From the NCBI RefSeq assembly GCF_002222055.1, contig NZ_MUGS01000040.1, positions 1-64,000 of the forward strand: DNA of 64,000 nt, written 5' to 3'. The position numbers were made by a program, and so were the translations under genes. Positions 1 through 8,626 of this stretch are shown here, piece after piece; positions within the stretch are counted from its first letter, which is position 1; each line of letters begins with the position of its first letter. The notes below the pieces were generated by a model that was given only the letters and a program-made list of their open reading frames with translations, did not search any database and was not told the DNA's origin. Source of the stretch: Flavobacterium araucananum. Its GTDB lineage: Bacteria; Bacteroidota; Bacteroidia; Flavobacteriales; Flavobacteriaceae.

Positions 1-4
1 AATA

Positions 5-37
5 CAAATATAGTAGAATTACCTAAAATAAAACAAA
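5..37 (-). promoter_or_regulatory. Divergent Bacteroidota promoter reading out of the window
   Basis: Read on the minus strand this is TTTG, a 21-nt spacer and TATATTTG, which fits the Bacteroidota sigma consensus at both elements. Transcription would start at about position 1 and leave the window to the left, so the gene it drives is not visible. The assignment rests on motif match only. Confidence 0.45.
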
Positions 38-173
38 AAACACCTACCAGTATTTGAATTTATAGGGTCTTTTTAAAATAATTTTAAAATACTTCGATTT
101 TCCAAAACCGCATCTCATAAAATTTCGTTAATAACTTAATACATGTTATTAACCTTTTTTAAAAACCTTGATT

Positions 174-920
174 ATGAAAAACGAAGTTAAAATTCATGAA
201 GTTGACCCTTCATTGAATAACAGAAGGAGCTTTCTTAAGCTCAGCGGACTAACATTAGTTACTGCAGGTCTGGTAATGGCAGGTTGCAGCAATAATGATG
301 ACGATAACGATATGGAAGACACATCGTTGCCAGGAGTTAGAAATGGTGTTTTTGATTTAGGCTCTGGAGATTTTGGAGTGTTAACTTATGCTTACGCTCT
401 GGAACAACTGGAAGCCGACTTTTATACTAAAGTTGTAAATTCTACAAGCTTTAATAGCGCTTTTAATGATACTGAACGTCAGGTTTTGACTGATTTGTAT
501 CATCATGAAGTAATTCACAGAGATTTTTTTAAAGCTGCTTTATCCGGAGCGCTTCCTGATCCAAGCTCTCAATTACTACCAACTTTAGCTTTTAATTATG
601 GTTCTCTTAATTTTAATAGCCGTGCTGATGTTCTTGCTACAGCAAAAGCTCTTGAAGATACTGGAGTTGCTGCTTATAACGGAGCCGGAAAACTAATTAA
701 GAGTGCTGATTATTTACTGTTGGCCGGAAAAATTGTTTCGGTAGAGGCCAGACATGCTGCGGCTATCAGAAGTTTAATTAATCCTAATTCTAAGGATTTT
801 GCCGGCGATGATATCATAAGTACATCAACAGGATTGGATGTTGCCAAAGATCCTTCTAAAATTCTACCAATTGCGGGAGGCTTTATTACAACAAAATTTA
901 CTGCCAAATATTTACCTTAA
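174..920 (+). CDS. Ferritin-like domain lipoprotein, Tat-type
   Basis: This 248-residue protein has a ferritin-like four-helix domain (Ferritin_2-like, as in desiccation-related proteins). The N-terminus carries a twin-arginine motif (NRRSFLK), a hydrophobic stretch and a lipobox-like MAGC, then a Ser/Asn/Asp-rich linker, so a Tat-exported lipoprotein is likely. Helix motifs with possible di-iron ligands are visible: EQLEADFY, HHEVIH, ALEDTG and SVEARH. Substrate and reaction are unknown. I chose the ATG at 174; a TTG two codons upstream is in frame but less likely. It lies 26 bp before a second ferritin-like gene, and both probably share one transcript ending at the terminator near 1.8 kb. 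Confidence 0.8.
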   Translation: MKNEVKIHEVDPSLNNRRSFLKLSGLTLVTAGLVMAGCSNNDDDNDMEDTSLPGVRNGVFDLGSGDFGVLTYAYALEQLEADFYTKVVNSTSFNSAFNDTERQVLTDLYHHEVIHRDFFKAALSGALPDPSSQLLPTLAFNYGSLNFNSRADVLATAKALEDTGVAAYNGAGKLIKSADYLLLAGKIVSVEARHAAAIRSLINPNSKDFAGDDIISTSTGLDVAKDPSKILPIAGGFITTKFTAKYLP

Positions 921-946
921 TCTTAACTAGCTAAAACTTAGAAATT

Positions 947-1759
947 ATGAATATTTTAAAATTTATAGAAACATTTACTGATGACAGCTTAATGAGAAGC
1001 ACTAGCTCCAGAAGAGACAGTTTTAATCAGTTTGGAAACATAGGAAAAACACTGGCATACGCATCAATCCCATTTGGATTATCTGCTATGGCCAATAAAG
1101 CATTAGCTAAAGATATTACAGCAACTCCGGCTACACCAATTGGAGCTTTGCAATTTGCATTGACATTAGAATATCTGGAAAACGAATTTTATGCCATGGC
1201 ATTAGATTCTGGCGTAATCCCTGCATCTGAAAACGGAGGTCGTGATTTAAAAGTTTTTCAACAAATAGCAGCACATGAATCCAATCATGTTAAATTTTTG
1301 ATTGCAGGATTAGGCGGACCAGCAAGTGCGAACTTCGTAGCTAAACCTACTTTTGACTTTACCGTAGGAGGGACATTTGACCCGTTTCATGATTACCCAA
1401 CCTTTTTAGCACTGGCACAAGCCTTTGAGGATACTGGCGTAAGAGCATACAAAGGTCAGGCAGCAAATTTAATTTCTACACCGGATTTATTAACTGCCGC
1501 ATTACAAATTCACTCGGTAGAAGCGCGTCATGCTTCTGAAGTGCGACGATTACGAGGTTTAAAAGGATGGATTTCAAATGACGAGAGAGGCGCGGGAATG
1601 CCACCGGCCACACAAGCCGTTTATACCGGCGAAGGAGTTACTGTGCAGGCAGGATTTAATACCTCGACTGCATTTGGACCTGCCGCAGGCTCAGAAGCTT
1701 ATGATGAGCCTCTTACGACACAACAAGTCGTTGACATTGCAAATTTATTTATTGTTTAA
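947..1759 (+). CDS. Ferritin-like domain protein, second copy
   Basis: This 270-residue paralogue of the preceding gene has the same ferritin-like helix motifs: LEYLENEFY, HESNHVKF, AFEDTGVRAY and SVEARHASEVRR. The N-terminus has SSRRDSFNQFG followed by a moderately hydrophobic stretch ending in AMANKALA. That resembles a Tat signal with an alanine-type cleavage site rather than a lipobox, so this copy may be periplasmic while its neighbour is lipid-anchored. Together they may form a hetero-oligomer. Family membership is clear but function is unknown. Confidence 0.8.
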   Translation: MNILKFIETFTDDSLMRSTSSRRDSFNQFGNIGKTLAYASIPFGLSAMANKALAKDITATPATPIGALQFALTLEYLENEFYAMALDSGVIPASENGGRDLKVFQQIAAHESNHVKFLIAGLGGPASANFVAKPTFDFTVGGTFDPFHDYPTFLALAQAFEDTGVRAYKGQAANLISTPDLLTAALQIHSVEARHASEVRRLRGLKGWISNDERGAGMPPATQAVYTGEGVTVQAGFNTSTAFGPAAGSEAYDEPLTTQQVVDIANLFIV

Positions 1760-1780
1760 CAAAACAATTCTAAATATTGA

Positions 1781-1816
1781 ACCACCTTCGCGTTATTGTG
1801 AAGGTGGTTTTTTTTT
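1781..1816 (+). terminator. Intrinsic terminator after the ferritin-like pair
   Basis: Nine-bp perfect stem (ACCACCTTC with GAAGGTGGT) around a 10-nt loop, followed by a run of eight or more T. It sits 21 bp after the second ferritin-like stop codon and isolates that operon from rplM. Confidence 0.85.
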
Positions 1817-1877
1817 ATTCTTTTAAATATAAAACTGATAGGCTGATTTTCAGCAGATAAAATATTCTTTTCAGGTA

Positions 1878-1908
1878 TTTGGTTTTAAAATAATTAATTG
1901 TACTTTTG
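1878..1908 (+). promoter_or_regulatory. Promoter of rplM-rpsI
   Basis: TTTG, a 19-nt spacer and TACTTTTG match the Bacteroidota consensus well. The expected start is near 1912, giving a leader of about 40 nt. The leader opens with a small stem (TCCCC, then GGGGA). This could be a ribosomal-protein leader element, but I cannot assign it to a known family. Confidence 0.6.
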
Positions 1909-1951
1909 CATCCCCTTTATTGGGGATGGAATGTTTAATTAAAATAATATT

Positions 1952-2407
1952 ATGGACGCATTAAGCTACAAGACAATTTCAGCTAGCAAAGCCACTGTAA
2001 CTAAAGAGTGGATTGTTGTTGACGCTGAAGGTCATAACTTAGGTCGTCTTGCTTCAAAGGTTGCAATGATCTTAAGAGGTAAGTACAAACCAAGTTACAC
2101 ACCGCACGTTGACTGTGGAGATAACGTAATTGTTATCAACTCAGAAAAAATTAACCTTACAGGTACAAAAATGAATGACAAAATTTACATGCGTCATACA
2201 GGTTACCCAGGAGGACAAAGAACTTTAACTGCTAAAGTATTGCAATCTAAAAACCCTGCATTATTAGTAGAGAAAGCTGTAAAAGGAATGTTACCTAAAA
2301 ACAAATTAGGAGCTGAACTTTTTAGAAATCTAAATGTTGTTGTAGGATCTGAGCACAAACAAGGAGCTCAAAAACCTAGAACTGTTAACCTAAACGATCT
2401 TAAGTAA
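1952..2407 (+). CDS. rplM: 50S ribosomal protein L13
   Basis: A full-length L13 of 151 residues, part of the large ribosomal subunit. Family motifs include VVDAEGHNLGRLAS near the N-terminus, GDNVIVINSEKI, and the KAVKGMLPKNKLG segment near residue 110. The stop codon overlaps the ATG of rpsI by one base (TAATG), the usual L13-S9 pairing and a sign of translational coupling. Identification is secure. Confidence 0.98.
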   Translation: MDALSYKTISASKATVTKEWIVVDAEGHNLGRLASKVAMILRGKYKPSYTPHVDCGDNVIVINSEKINLTGTKMNDKIYMRHTGYPGGQRTLTAKVLQSKNPALLVEKAVKGMLPKNKLGAELFRNLNVVVGSEHKQGAQKPRTVNLNDLK

Positions 2408-2793
2408 TGGGAGTTATTCACAAAATCGGTAGAAGAAAAACCGCTGTTGCACGTGTATATGTTTCTGAAGGAACAGGTAAAATCACTGTAAACAAAAAAG
2501 AATTCGCAACTTACTTTCCAACTGCAACTTTACAATACAAAGTTTTACAACCAATGTCTATGACAGAAAATGTAAACAACTTTGATGTAAAAGTAAACGT
2601 TTACGGAGGTGGTTCAACTGGTCAGGCAGAAGCTGTAAGAATGGCATTAGCACGCGTTATGTGTGAAGTAAATGCTGAAAACAGAGCTATCCTTAAACCA
2701 GAAGGTTTATTAACAAGAGATCCAAGAATGGTTGAACGTAAGAAATTCGGTCAGAAGAAAGCTCGTAAGAGATTCCAATTCTCTAAACGTTAA
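2407..2793 (+). CDS. rpsI: 30S ribosomal protein S9
   Basis: S9 of 128 residues. The N-terminus has the IGRRKTAVARVYV motif, GGGSTGQAEAVRMALAR lies in the middle, and the basic tail ending in FSKR reaches towards the P-site tRNA in known structures. Its start overlaps the rplM stop. A 245-bp gap with two hairpins separates it from rpsB. Confidence 0.98.
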   Translation: MGVIHKIGRRKTAVARVYVSEGTGKITVNKKEFATYFPTATLQYKVLQPMSMTENVNNFDVKVNVYGGGSTGQAEAVRMALARVMCEVNAENRAILKPEGLLTRDPRMVERKKFGQKKARKRFQFSKR

Positions 2794-2800
2794 TATTACC

Positions 2801-2886
2801 TGTCTTGTACATCTGGTACAGGACATCATCAATTATTTATTGAAATTAAAAAACACAGTTGTTGTTGCTCTCCTACCGAGGTAGGA
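2801..2886 (+). promoter_or_regulatory. Paired hairpins in the rpsI-rpsB gap
   Basis: Two compact inverted repeats lie here. The first (2801-2810 with 2816-2825) pairs TGTCTTGTAC with GTACAGGACA over a 5-nt loop. The second (2871-2886) is TCCTAC, CGAG, GTAGGA, six perfect pairs on a tetraloop. Neither is followed by a T run, so they do not look like intrinsic terminators. They could be processing sites or a protein-binding leader for rpsB. An AT-rich inverted repeat (AAAGATT, AATCTTT) follows between 2941 and 2983. Confidence 0.4.
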
Positions 2887-3038
2887 AATAGTTTAGCATC
2901 TAAATGAAACTGGGATTGAAAGATTAAAAATTGAATAATTTAAAGATTACAGACTGTCGTTTTTAAATCTTTGAATTTTTAAATAATTAAATCCAAAACG
3001 GGACATTGCTAATCAACAGAACGTAAACTAGTACAAAA

Positions 3039-3830
3039 ATGGCAAACAAAATAGAAGTTAAAGACTTACTAGAAGCAGGTGTTCACTTTGGACACATGAC
3101 TAGAAAATGGGACCCAAATATGGCCCCTTACATTTATATGGAGCGTAATGGTATTCACATTATCAATCTATATAAAACTGCAGCAAAAATTGAAGAGGCT
3201 AACGAAGCTTTGAAAAAAATCGCTGCATCAGGTAGAAAAATCTTATTCGTAGCTACCAAAAAACAAGCAAAAGACATCGTTGCTGAAAAAGCAAAAGCTG
3301 CAAACATGCCTTACATCACTGAAAGATGGCCTGGTGGAATGCTAACTAACTTTGTAACTATCAGAAAGGCAGTTAAAAAAATGTCTTCTATTGATAAAAT
3401 GAAGAAAGACGGTACTTTCATGACGTTATCTAAAAAAGAGCGTTTGCAAGTTGATCGTCTACGTGCTAAATTAGAGAAAAACTTAGGTTCAATCGCTGAC
3501 ATGTCCAGACTACCAGCTGCATTGTTCGTAGTAGATATCAAAGCTGAACATATCGCAATAAAAGAAGCACAAAAATTAAACATTCCAGTTTTCGCAATGG
3601 TTGATACGAATTCTGACCCAAGAGAGGTTGATTACGTTATTCCTGCAAATGATGATGCTTCTAAATCAATTGACAAAATTTTATCTTTAGTTACTGCTGC
3701 TGTAATCGACGGTCTATCTGACAGAGGTTCTGAAAAAGAAACTGAAGCTACAACAGAAGAAGCTGCTGCTCCTGCTGCTGTAGAAGCTGCGCCAGCTGTT
3801 GAAGCTGCTGCACCTGCAACTGAAGAATAA
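3039..3830 (+). CDS. rpsB: 30S ribosomal protein S2
   Basis: S2 of 263 residues. It starts at an ATG with the usual LLEAGVHFGHMTRKWDPNM motif and contains ERWPGGMLTNF and the conserved PREVDYVIPAND segment near residue 195. The last 35 or so residues are an Ala/Glu/Pro-rich tail beyond the folded domain, which fits Bacteroidota S2 proteins. It is followed by tsf, as in most bacteria. Confidence 0.98.
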   Translation: MANKIEVKDLLEAGVHFGHMTRKWDPNMAPYIYMERNGIHIINLYKTAAKIEEANEALKKIAASGRKILFVATKKQAKDIVAEKAKAANMPYITERWPGGMLTNFVTIRKAVKKMSSIDKMKKDGTFMTLSKKERLQVDRLRAKLEKNLGSIADMSRLPAALFVVDIKAEHIAIKEAQKLNIPVFAMVDTNSDPREVDYVIPANDDASKSIDKILSLVTAAVIDGLSDRGSEKETEATTEEAAAPAAVEAAPAVEAAAPATEE

Positions 3831-3966
3831 ATCAAATTTAAATTCCAAATTTTAAATTCCAAATTCCAAATACAAATTAAAAACGTTATGTTGATAATTT
3901 AATAAAATTGGAGTTTGGGATTTAGAAGATGGAATTTTTACTTTTAACATTAAAATTCAAAATATT
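3831..3966 (+). repeat. AATTCCAAA-type intergenic repeat between rpsB and tsf
   Basis: The gap holds several tandem, imperfect copies of AAATTCCAAA, followed by a degenerate inverted partner (GGAGTTTGGGATTT). The same unit recurs near 18.5 kb. It is low in GC, has no coding potential, and is probably part of a dispersed palindromic repeat family. No promoter match was found before tsf, so cotranscription with rpsB is likely. Confidence 0.5.
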
Positions 3967-4929
3967 ATGGCAACAATTACTGCTGCAGACGTAAATAAAT
4001 TAAGACAAACTACAGGTGCCGGAATGATGGACTGTAAAAAAGCTTTAGTTGAAGCTGAAGGAGATTTCGATAAAGCGATACAAGTCCTTAGAGAAAAAGG
4101 ACAAAAAGTTGCTGCTAACCGTTCTGACCGTGAGTCTTCTGAAGGAGCTGCTGTTTCTTTTGTTAATGCTGACAATACTAAAGGAGCTATCATCACTTTA
4201 AACTGCGAAACAGATTTCGTAGGTAAAAATGAGGCTTTTGTAACTTTGGCTAAAGAATTAGTAGAAAGAGCTATTAACTTCTCTTCTAAAGAAGAATTCT
4301 TAGCTTCAGATTTCAACGGAATTACTGTTGCCGAAAAATTAATCGAGCAAACTGGAGTTATCGGAGAAAAAATCGAAATCGGTGGTTTTGAAATTTTAGA
4401 AGGTGCTTTCGTTGGATCTTATGTTCACGTTAACAAAATTGCTGCATTAACTGCAATTTCTGCTGCAATTCCTAACGCTGAGGTTTTAACTAAAGATGTT
4501 TCTATGCAAGTTGCTTCTATGGGAGCTGATACATTATCTTACAAAGATTTTGATCCTGCTTTCGTTGAATCTGAACTTGCTGCTCGTATTGCTGTAATCG
4601 AAAAAGATAATGAAGAGGCTAAACGTTTAGGAAAAACTTTAAAAAATGTTCCTAAATATATTTCCTTCTCTCAATTGACTGAAGAAGTTATAAAACAAGC
4701 TGAAGAAGATGCTAAAGCTGAATTAAAAGCTGAAGGTAAACCAGAGCAAATTTGGGACAAAATTATCCCAGGAAAAGTTCAACGTTTTATCTCTGACAAC
4801 ACTACTTTAGATCAAGAGAAAGCTTTGTTAGATCAAAACTTTATCAAAGACGACAGTAAAAAAGTTGGTGATTACGTTAAAGGATACAATGTTGAAATTA
4901 CAGGTTTCAAAAGAGTTACTTTAGGTTAA
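3967..4929 (+). CDS. tsf: Translation elongation factor Ts
   Basis: EF-Ts of 320 residues, the nucleotide exchange factor for EF-Tu. The N-terminal UBA-like domain has VNKLRQTTGAGMMDCKKAL, and the TDFVGKN core motif follows at about residue 80. The protein is longer than the E. coli form (283), with the extra length in the C-terminal half. It is last in the translation cluster and is followed by a strong terminator. Confidence 0.98.
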   Translation: MATITAADVNKLRQTTGAGMMDCKKALVEAEGDFDKAIQVLREKGQKVAANRSDRESSEGAAVSFVNADNTKGAIITLNCETDFVGKNEAFVTLAKELVERAINFSSKEEFLASDFNGITVAEKLIEQTGVIGEKIEIGGFEILEGAFVGSYVHVNKIAALTAISAAIPNAEVLTKDVSMQVASMGADTLSYKDFDPAFVESELAARIAVIEKDNEEAKRLGKTLKNVPKYISFSQLTEEVIKQAEEDAKAELKAEGKPEQIWDKIIPGKVQRFISDNTTLDQEKALLDQNFIKDDSKKVGDYVKGYNVEITGFKRVTLG

Positions 4930-4945
4930 TATATTATTTCAATAT

Positions 4946-4982
4946 AAAAAGCCCGGATATTAATTTATTCGGGCTTTTTTTT
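4946..4982 (+). terminator. Terminator of tsf, possibly bidirectional
   Basis: The stem AAAAAGCCCGGA pairs with TTCGGGCTTTTT and is followed by a T run. The A run on the left means it could also terminate the convergent minus-strand dipeptidase gene, which ends at 5007. Confidence 0.85.
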
Positions 4983-5006
4983 GTTTCAATATCTTTTATT
5001 TTATTC

Positions 5007-7133
5007 TTATTTCTTTTTCTCTACAATTGGAAAATTCCTTGCACGCATTAAAGCATCAGACTTAGGAGCTCGTCCTCTAAAGTTCTCATAAGCTTTTTCC
5101 TGATCAATAGTATTTCCTACACTAAAAACACTATCATAAAGACGTTTAGCAACTTCTTTGTCATAAGGTCCTTTTCCTTCTGTAAAAGCCTCATAAGCAT
5201 CTGCATTAATAACATCTGCCCATAAATAACTATAGTATCCTGCTGCATAACCATCTCCTGAGAAAATATGTCCGAATTGAGGAATTCTATGACGCATAAC
5301 AATTTCTGAAGGCATATGAAGGGCGTCTAAAGTCTCTTTTTCGAATTTATGAGGATCGATAGTCGTTGTTGCCAAGTGCAATTTCATATCAATTAATGAA
5401 CTTGAAATTGTTTCTACAGTAGAAAAACCTTCCCCAAAATTTGCTGCTTTCTCGATTCTGTCTACCAATGATTGTGGCAATGGCTGATTTGTTTTATAAT
5501 GCAAAGCAAATTTATTCAATACTTCAGGAGTAGCCAGCCAATGCTCCAGCAATTGCGAAGGAAACTCTACATAATCTCTCGCTACATTTGTTCCTGACAA
5601 ACTTGGATAGGTTACATTCGAGCATAACCCGTGAAGCGCATGTCCAAATTCATGAAATAAAGTGGTAGCATCTTCCCATGAAATCAAAATTGGCTCATTT
5701 GCAGTTCCTTTAATAAAATTACAATTATTAGAAACGATTGTAAGTACCTCACCGTCCATTTTTTGTTGATCACGGTAAGCATTCATCCATGCACCAGAAC
5801 GTTTTCCTGCACGAGCATAAGGATCAAAATACCATAATCCAACAACTTTACCCGTAATTTTATTACTTACTTCCCAAACACGAACATCTGGATGATAAAC
5901 AGGAACAGTTGTAATTTGTTTGAAACTTAAATTAAACAATTCTCCGGCAACCCAAAACATACCTTCACGCAAGTTCTCTAATTGCAAATAAGGCTTAACT
6001 TCATTTTGATCTAAATCATATTTTGCTTTTCTAACTTTTTCAGCATAGTAACGATAATCCCAAGGCTTAATTTTAAATTTACCACCTTCAGCATCTACAA
6101 TTTTTTGCATTTCGGCAACGTCCTGATGTACTTTTTCTACTGCAGGCTCCCATACTGACAACATTAGATCTAATGTTTTCTTAGGATCTTTAGCCATTTT
6201 ATTAGACAAACTCCAATCAGCAAAAGTAGGGAAACCTAATAATTTTGCTTTTTGAGTACGCAATTGCAAAATAGAAACCAGTGTTGCGTTGTTATCGTTT
6301 GCATTACCATTATCACCACGTTTTACAAAAATATCAAATGCTTTTTCTCTTAAATCTCTACGAGTAGAAAAAGTTAAAAATGGCTCGATAGAAGAACGTG
6401 TGTTTGCAACACACCCCATTACATCTAATTTTCTGCTTTTAGCTTCAGCAATAGCAGCATTTTTAGCTTCGGCTGGCAAACCATCAAAATCGCTTTCGGT
6501 TTTTAAGGCTACATATTGATTGTGTTCTTCTGCTAATAAATTTTGACTGAATTTAGTAAAAAGACTTGCTAATTCCTGATTAATCTTAGCTACTTTTTCT
6601 TTGTCATTTTCATTCAGTTTAGCACCTTCACGAACAAAATCAGTATAATACAACCAAATTAAACGTTGTTGCTCGCTCGTAAGTTTTTTACTCTCCTTAG
6701 AGTTGTATAAAGTTTCTATTCTGGTAAATAATTTCTTGTTTTGAAAAATCTTATCATTGAACTCCGATAATTTTGGAGACATTTCTGTTTCAACAGCATC
6801 AAACTCCGGAGTACTTAAAGTAGACCCGTAAATTCCGTAAACGGTATAAATTCTTGAGATTGTTTTACCGGAACGCTCAAGAGCTGCAATAGTATTTTCA
6901 AAAGTTGGTGCTTTTGGGTTGCTGGTAATAGCATCTATTTCGCTAAGTTTTTCCTGAATTGCAAATTGAATTGCAGGTTTAAAATCCGAAACCATGTACG
7001 TATTAAAGGCAGGAACTCCTCCGTATGGCCCTGTCCATTTTTTAAGCAACGGATTATCGGAAATTGTTTGTGCGTTGGCCGCAAATAAAGTTGTTCCCAT
7101 GAGAAAAATTGTCATTAATTTTTTCATTATCAT
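5007..7133 (-). CDS. dcp: M3-family peptidyl-dipeptidase, secreted
   Basis: A zinc metallopeptidase of 708 residues of the M3 family (Dcp/oligopeptidase A type), expected to release dipeptides from peptide C-termini. The zinc motif HEFGH lies at about residues 494-498, inside TTLFHEFGHALHGL, and a downstream Glu (FPSQLLEHW) is a likely third ligand. The N-terminus has a cleavable signal peptide (MKKLMTIF to AANAQ), so it acts in the periplasm or at the outer membrane. Two ATGs, at 7133 and 7127, are equally plausible starts. The choice between Dcp and a broader oligopeptidase is by overall resemblance. Confidence 0.92.
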   Translation of the reverse strand: MIMKKLMTIFLMGTTLFAANAQTISDNPLLKKWTGPYGGVPAFNTYMVSDFKPAIQFAIQEKLSEIDAITSNPKAPTFENTIAALERSGKTISRIYTVYGIYGSTLSTPEFDAVETEMSPKLSEFNDKIFQNKKLFTRIETLYNSKESKKLTSEQQRLIWLYYTDFVREGAKLNENDKEKVAKINQELASLFTKFSQNLLAEEHNQYVALKTESDFDGLPAEAKNAAIAEAKSRKLDVMGCVANTRSSIEPFLTFSTRRDLREKAFDIFVKRGDNGNANDNNATLVSILQLRTQKAKLLGFPTFADWSLSNKMAKDPKKTLDLMLSVWEPAVEKVHQDVAEMQKIVDAEGGKFKIKPWDYRYYAEKVRKAKYDLDQNEVKPYLQLENLREGMFWVAGELFNLSFKQITTVPVYHPDVRVWEVSNKITGKVVGLWYFDPYARAGKRSGAWMNAYRDQQKMDGEVLTIVSNNCNFIKGTANEPILISWEDATTLFHEFGHALHGLCSNVTYPSLSGTNVARDYVEFPSQLLEHWLATPEVLNKFALHYKTNQPLPQSLVDRIEKAANFGEGFSTVETISSSLIDMKLHLATTTIDPHKFEKETLDALHMPSEIVMRHRIPQFGHIFSGDGYAAGYYSYLWADVINADAYEAFTEGKGPYDKEVAKRLYDSVFSVGNTIDQEKAYENFRGRAPKSDALMRARNFPIVEKKK

Positions 7134-7278
7134 TAATTTGATTTAATATAAAGTAAAACATGTTATTGTACCAAATGTAACTAAAAATCAGCATTCGAAA
7201 GAAAATTTTAACTTTCAGCTTATCTCAAAACCGTAGTTTAATTTAAAAATATCCATTAAAAGTTATAGGGAAATAGTT

Positions 7279-7286
7279 TAAATTTG
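7279..7286 (+). promoter_or_regulatory. -7 element before the VUT-family transporter
   Basis: TAAATTTG matches the Bacteroidota -7 consensus. No clear -33 TTG is present. The predicted start near 7290 lies inside the longer reading frame that opens with TTG at 7284, which supports the ATG at 7308 as the true start. Confidence 0.4.
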
Positions 7287-7307
7287 GAACATCATTTACC
7301 ACATCAC

Positions 7308-7988
7308 ATGTTTAAAACCAGAAAAGAAATTGTTTTTGTAATTCTAGCAGGCATCTTCATAACTAATGCTGTTGTAGCGGAACTTATTGGAGGAAAATTA
7401 ATTCAAGTTGGACCATTTGTAATGAGTATTGGAATTTTGCCCTGGCCGGTAGTATTTTTAACAACTGATTTAATCAATGAATATTTTGGAGAAAAGGGTG
7501 TAAAAAAGTTATCATTTATAACTGCTTGTCTTATTGCATACGCTTTTCTTATTTTGTTTATGGCAATCGTAATTCCTGCCGCAAAAGGTATCAGCCCAGT
7601 AAATGATGAGCAATTTACGGCTGTTTTTGGTCAAAGTATGTGGATTATTGTTGGTAGTTTGATTGCGTTTATGGCATCTCAACTAATTGATGTTTGGATA
7701 TTCTGGTTCTTTAAAAGACGAACAGGAGAAAGAAAAATATGGCTTAGAACAACCGGATCAACCGTAGTTTCGCAATTATTTGATTCTTTTATTGTTCTTG
7801 GCGTTGCCTTTTGGTTACCGGGAAAAATCAATTTTGACACCTTTCTTTCGTCAGCCTTAATTGGATATACATTCAAATTATCGATCGCAATCTTATTGAC
7901 TCCACTTATTTATGCCGGACATCATTTAATTAAAAAATATCTTGAAGAAGACAATCCTACAGAGAAAAAAGAAGACTCGACAGAATGA
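7308..7988 (+). CDS. Queuosine precursor transporter, VUT family
   Basis: A 226-residue integral membrane protein of the VUT/YhhQ (DUF165) family, which imports 7-deaza-guanine precursors for queuosine in tRNA. At least six hydrophobic segments are visible, starting with EIVFVILAGIFITNAVVAE. The family's acidic TTDLINEYFG motif is near residue 63. A longer frame starts at TTG 7284, but a -7 promoter element overlaps that codon, so I use ATG 7308. The C-terminus is charged and cytosolic. The gene overlaps the next by four bases (ATGA). No preQ1 riboswitch can fit in the short leader. Confidence 0.88.
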   Translation: MFKTRKEIVFVILAGIFITNAVVAELIGGKLIQVGPFVMSIGILPWPVVFLTTDLINEYFGEKGVKKLSFITACLIAYAFLILFMAIVIPAAKGISPVNDEQFTAVFGQSMWIIVGSLIAFMASQLIDVWIFWFFKRRTGERKIWLRTTGSTVVSQLFDSFIVLGVAFWLPGKINFDTFLSSALIGYTFKLSIAILLTPLIYAGHHLIKKYLEEDNPTEKKEDSTE

Positions 7989-8626
7989 AAAATCAAAATC
8001 TAATTGTATTAATTCTTGTAATATTCTGCGTTTTTGGCTGCAATAAAAATGATCGTAAAAACATATTGGAATCTACTACTTCTATTTCCGAAAAGATAAA
8101 AAATATCTCAAAAAATACAGTAGAAAACATCATCGCAGTCAAGGATTCTATTGCAAAAACAATATTACCAAAAAACATAAAAAACCATAAAACAGGTACA
8201 GCCGAAGAATCAGTTGCAAAAGACAGTACGGAAACAGGAACTTTAGACAATGAAAAATTGAAAGGATTCAGCTATTTCAAAAAACTGCTTTTAACTTGTA
8301 AAACAGGAGAAACATTAACTCAAAAAGAATTAATCGAAGAGCATAATATTCCCAAAGAAGGTGTTAAACTCATTAAAAGCATTACTAAAACTGCCGAAGA
8401 TGAAATTGACATCAAATGGAAATCTACCTGGTTTGTAGAAAAAATATCTGATGCAAAATTTACGGATGCCCGAATGAAAATTAAGTTTGAAGCCAATAAA
8501 ATGTATACTTCCGGAAAGGCAATTGGAATAGAGTACAATAAAAAAATCTACAACAATTTAATTATTGTCGGAAATTTAGCCTACATTCCCTCCGTAAAAG
8601 GGTATCACTGGAAAATTGGAAAATAA
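7985..8626 (+). CDS. Hypothetical lipoprotein
   Basis: A 213-residue protein of unknown function. Its signal peptide ends in a lipobox-like VFGC, followed by NKNDRKN, so a lipid anchor is likely. Residues 25-90 are Lys/Ser/Thr-rich and low in complexity. The C-terminal half has beta-type patterning with several Trp and Tyr residues and ends GYHWKIGK. It overlaps the transporter before it (ATGA) and the glycosylase after it (TAATG), so the three genes form one translationally coupled unit. I recognise no domain. Confidence 0.7.
   Translation: MKNQNLIVLILVIFCVFGCNKNDRKNILESTTSISEKIKNISKNTVENIIAVKDSIAKTILPKNIKNHKTGTAEESVAKDSTETGTLDNEKLKGFSYFKKLLLTCKTGETLTQKELIEEHNIPKEGVKLIKSITKTAEDEIDIKWKSTWFVEKISDAKFTDARMKIKFEANKMYTSGKAIGIEYNKKIYNNLIIVGNLAYIPSVKGYHWKIGK

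Noticed and set aside
1578..1826. 82-codon plus-strand frame over the end of the second ferritin-like gene
   Set aside because: Shadow frame that runs through the terminator hairpin.
3957..4316. 119-codon minus-strand frame over tsf
   Set aside because: Antisense to a highly conserved gene, with no start context or homology signal.
7134..7307. preQ1 riboswitch before the queuosine transporter
   Set aside because: The predicted transcript starts about 18 nt before the ATG, leaving no room.
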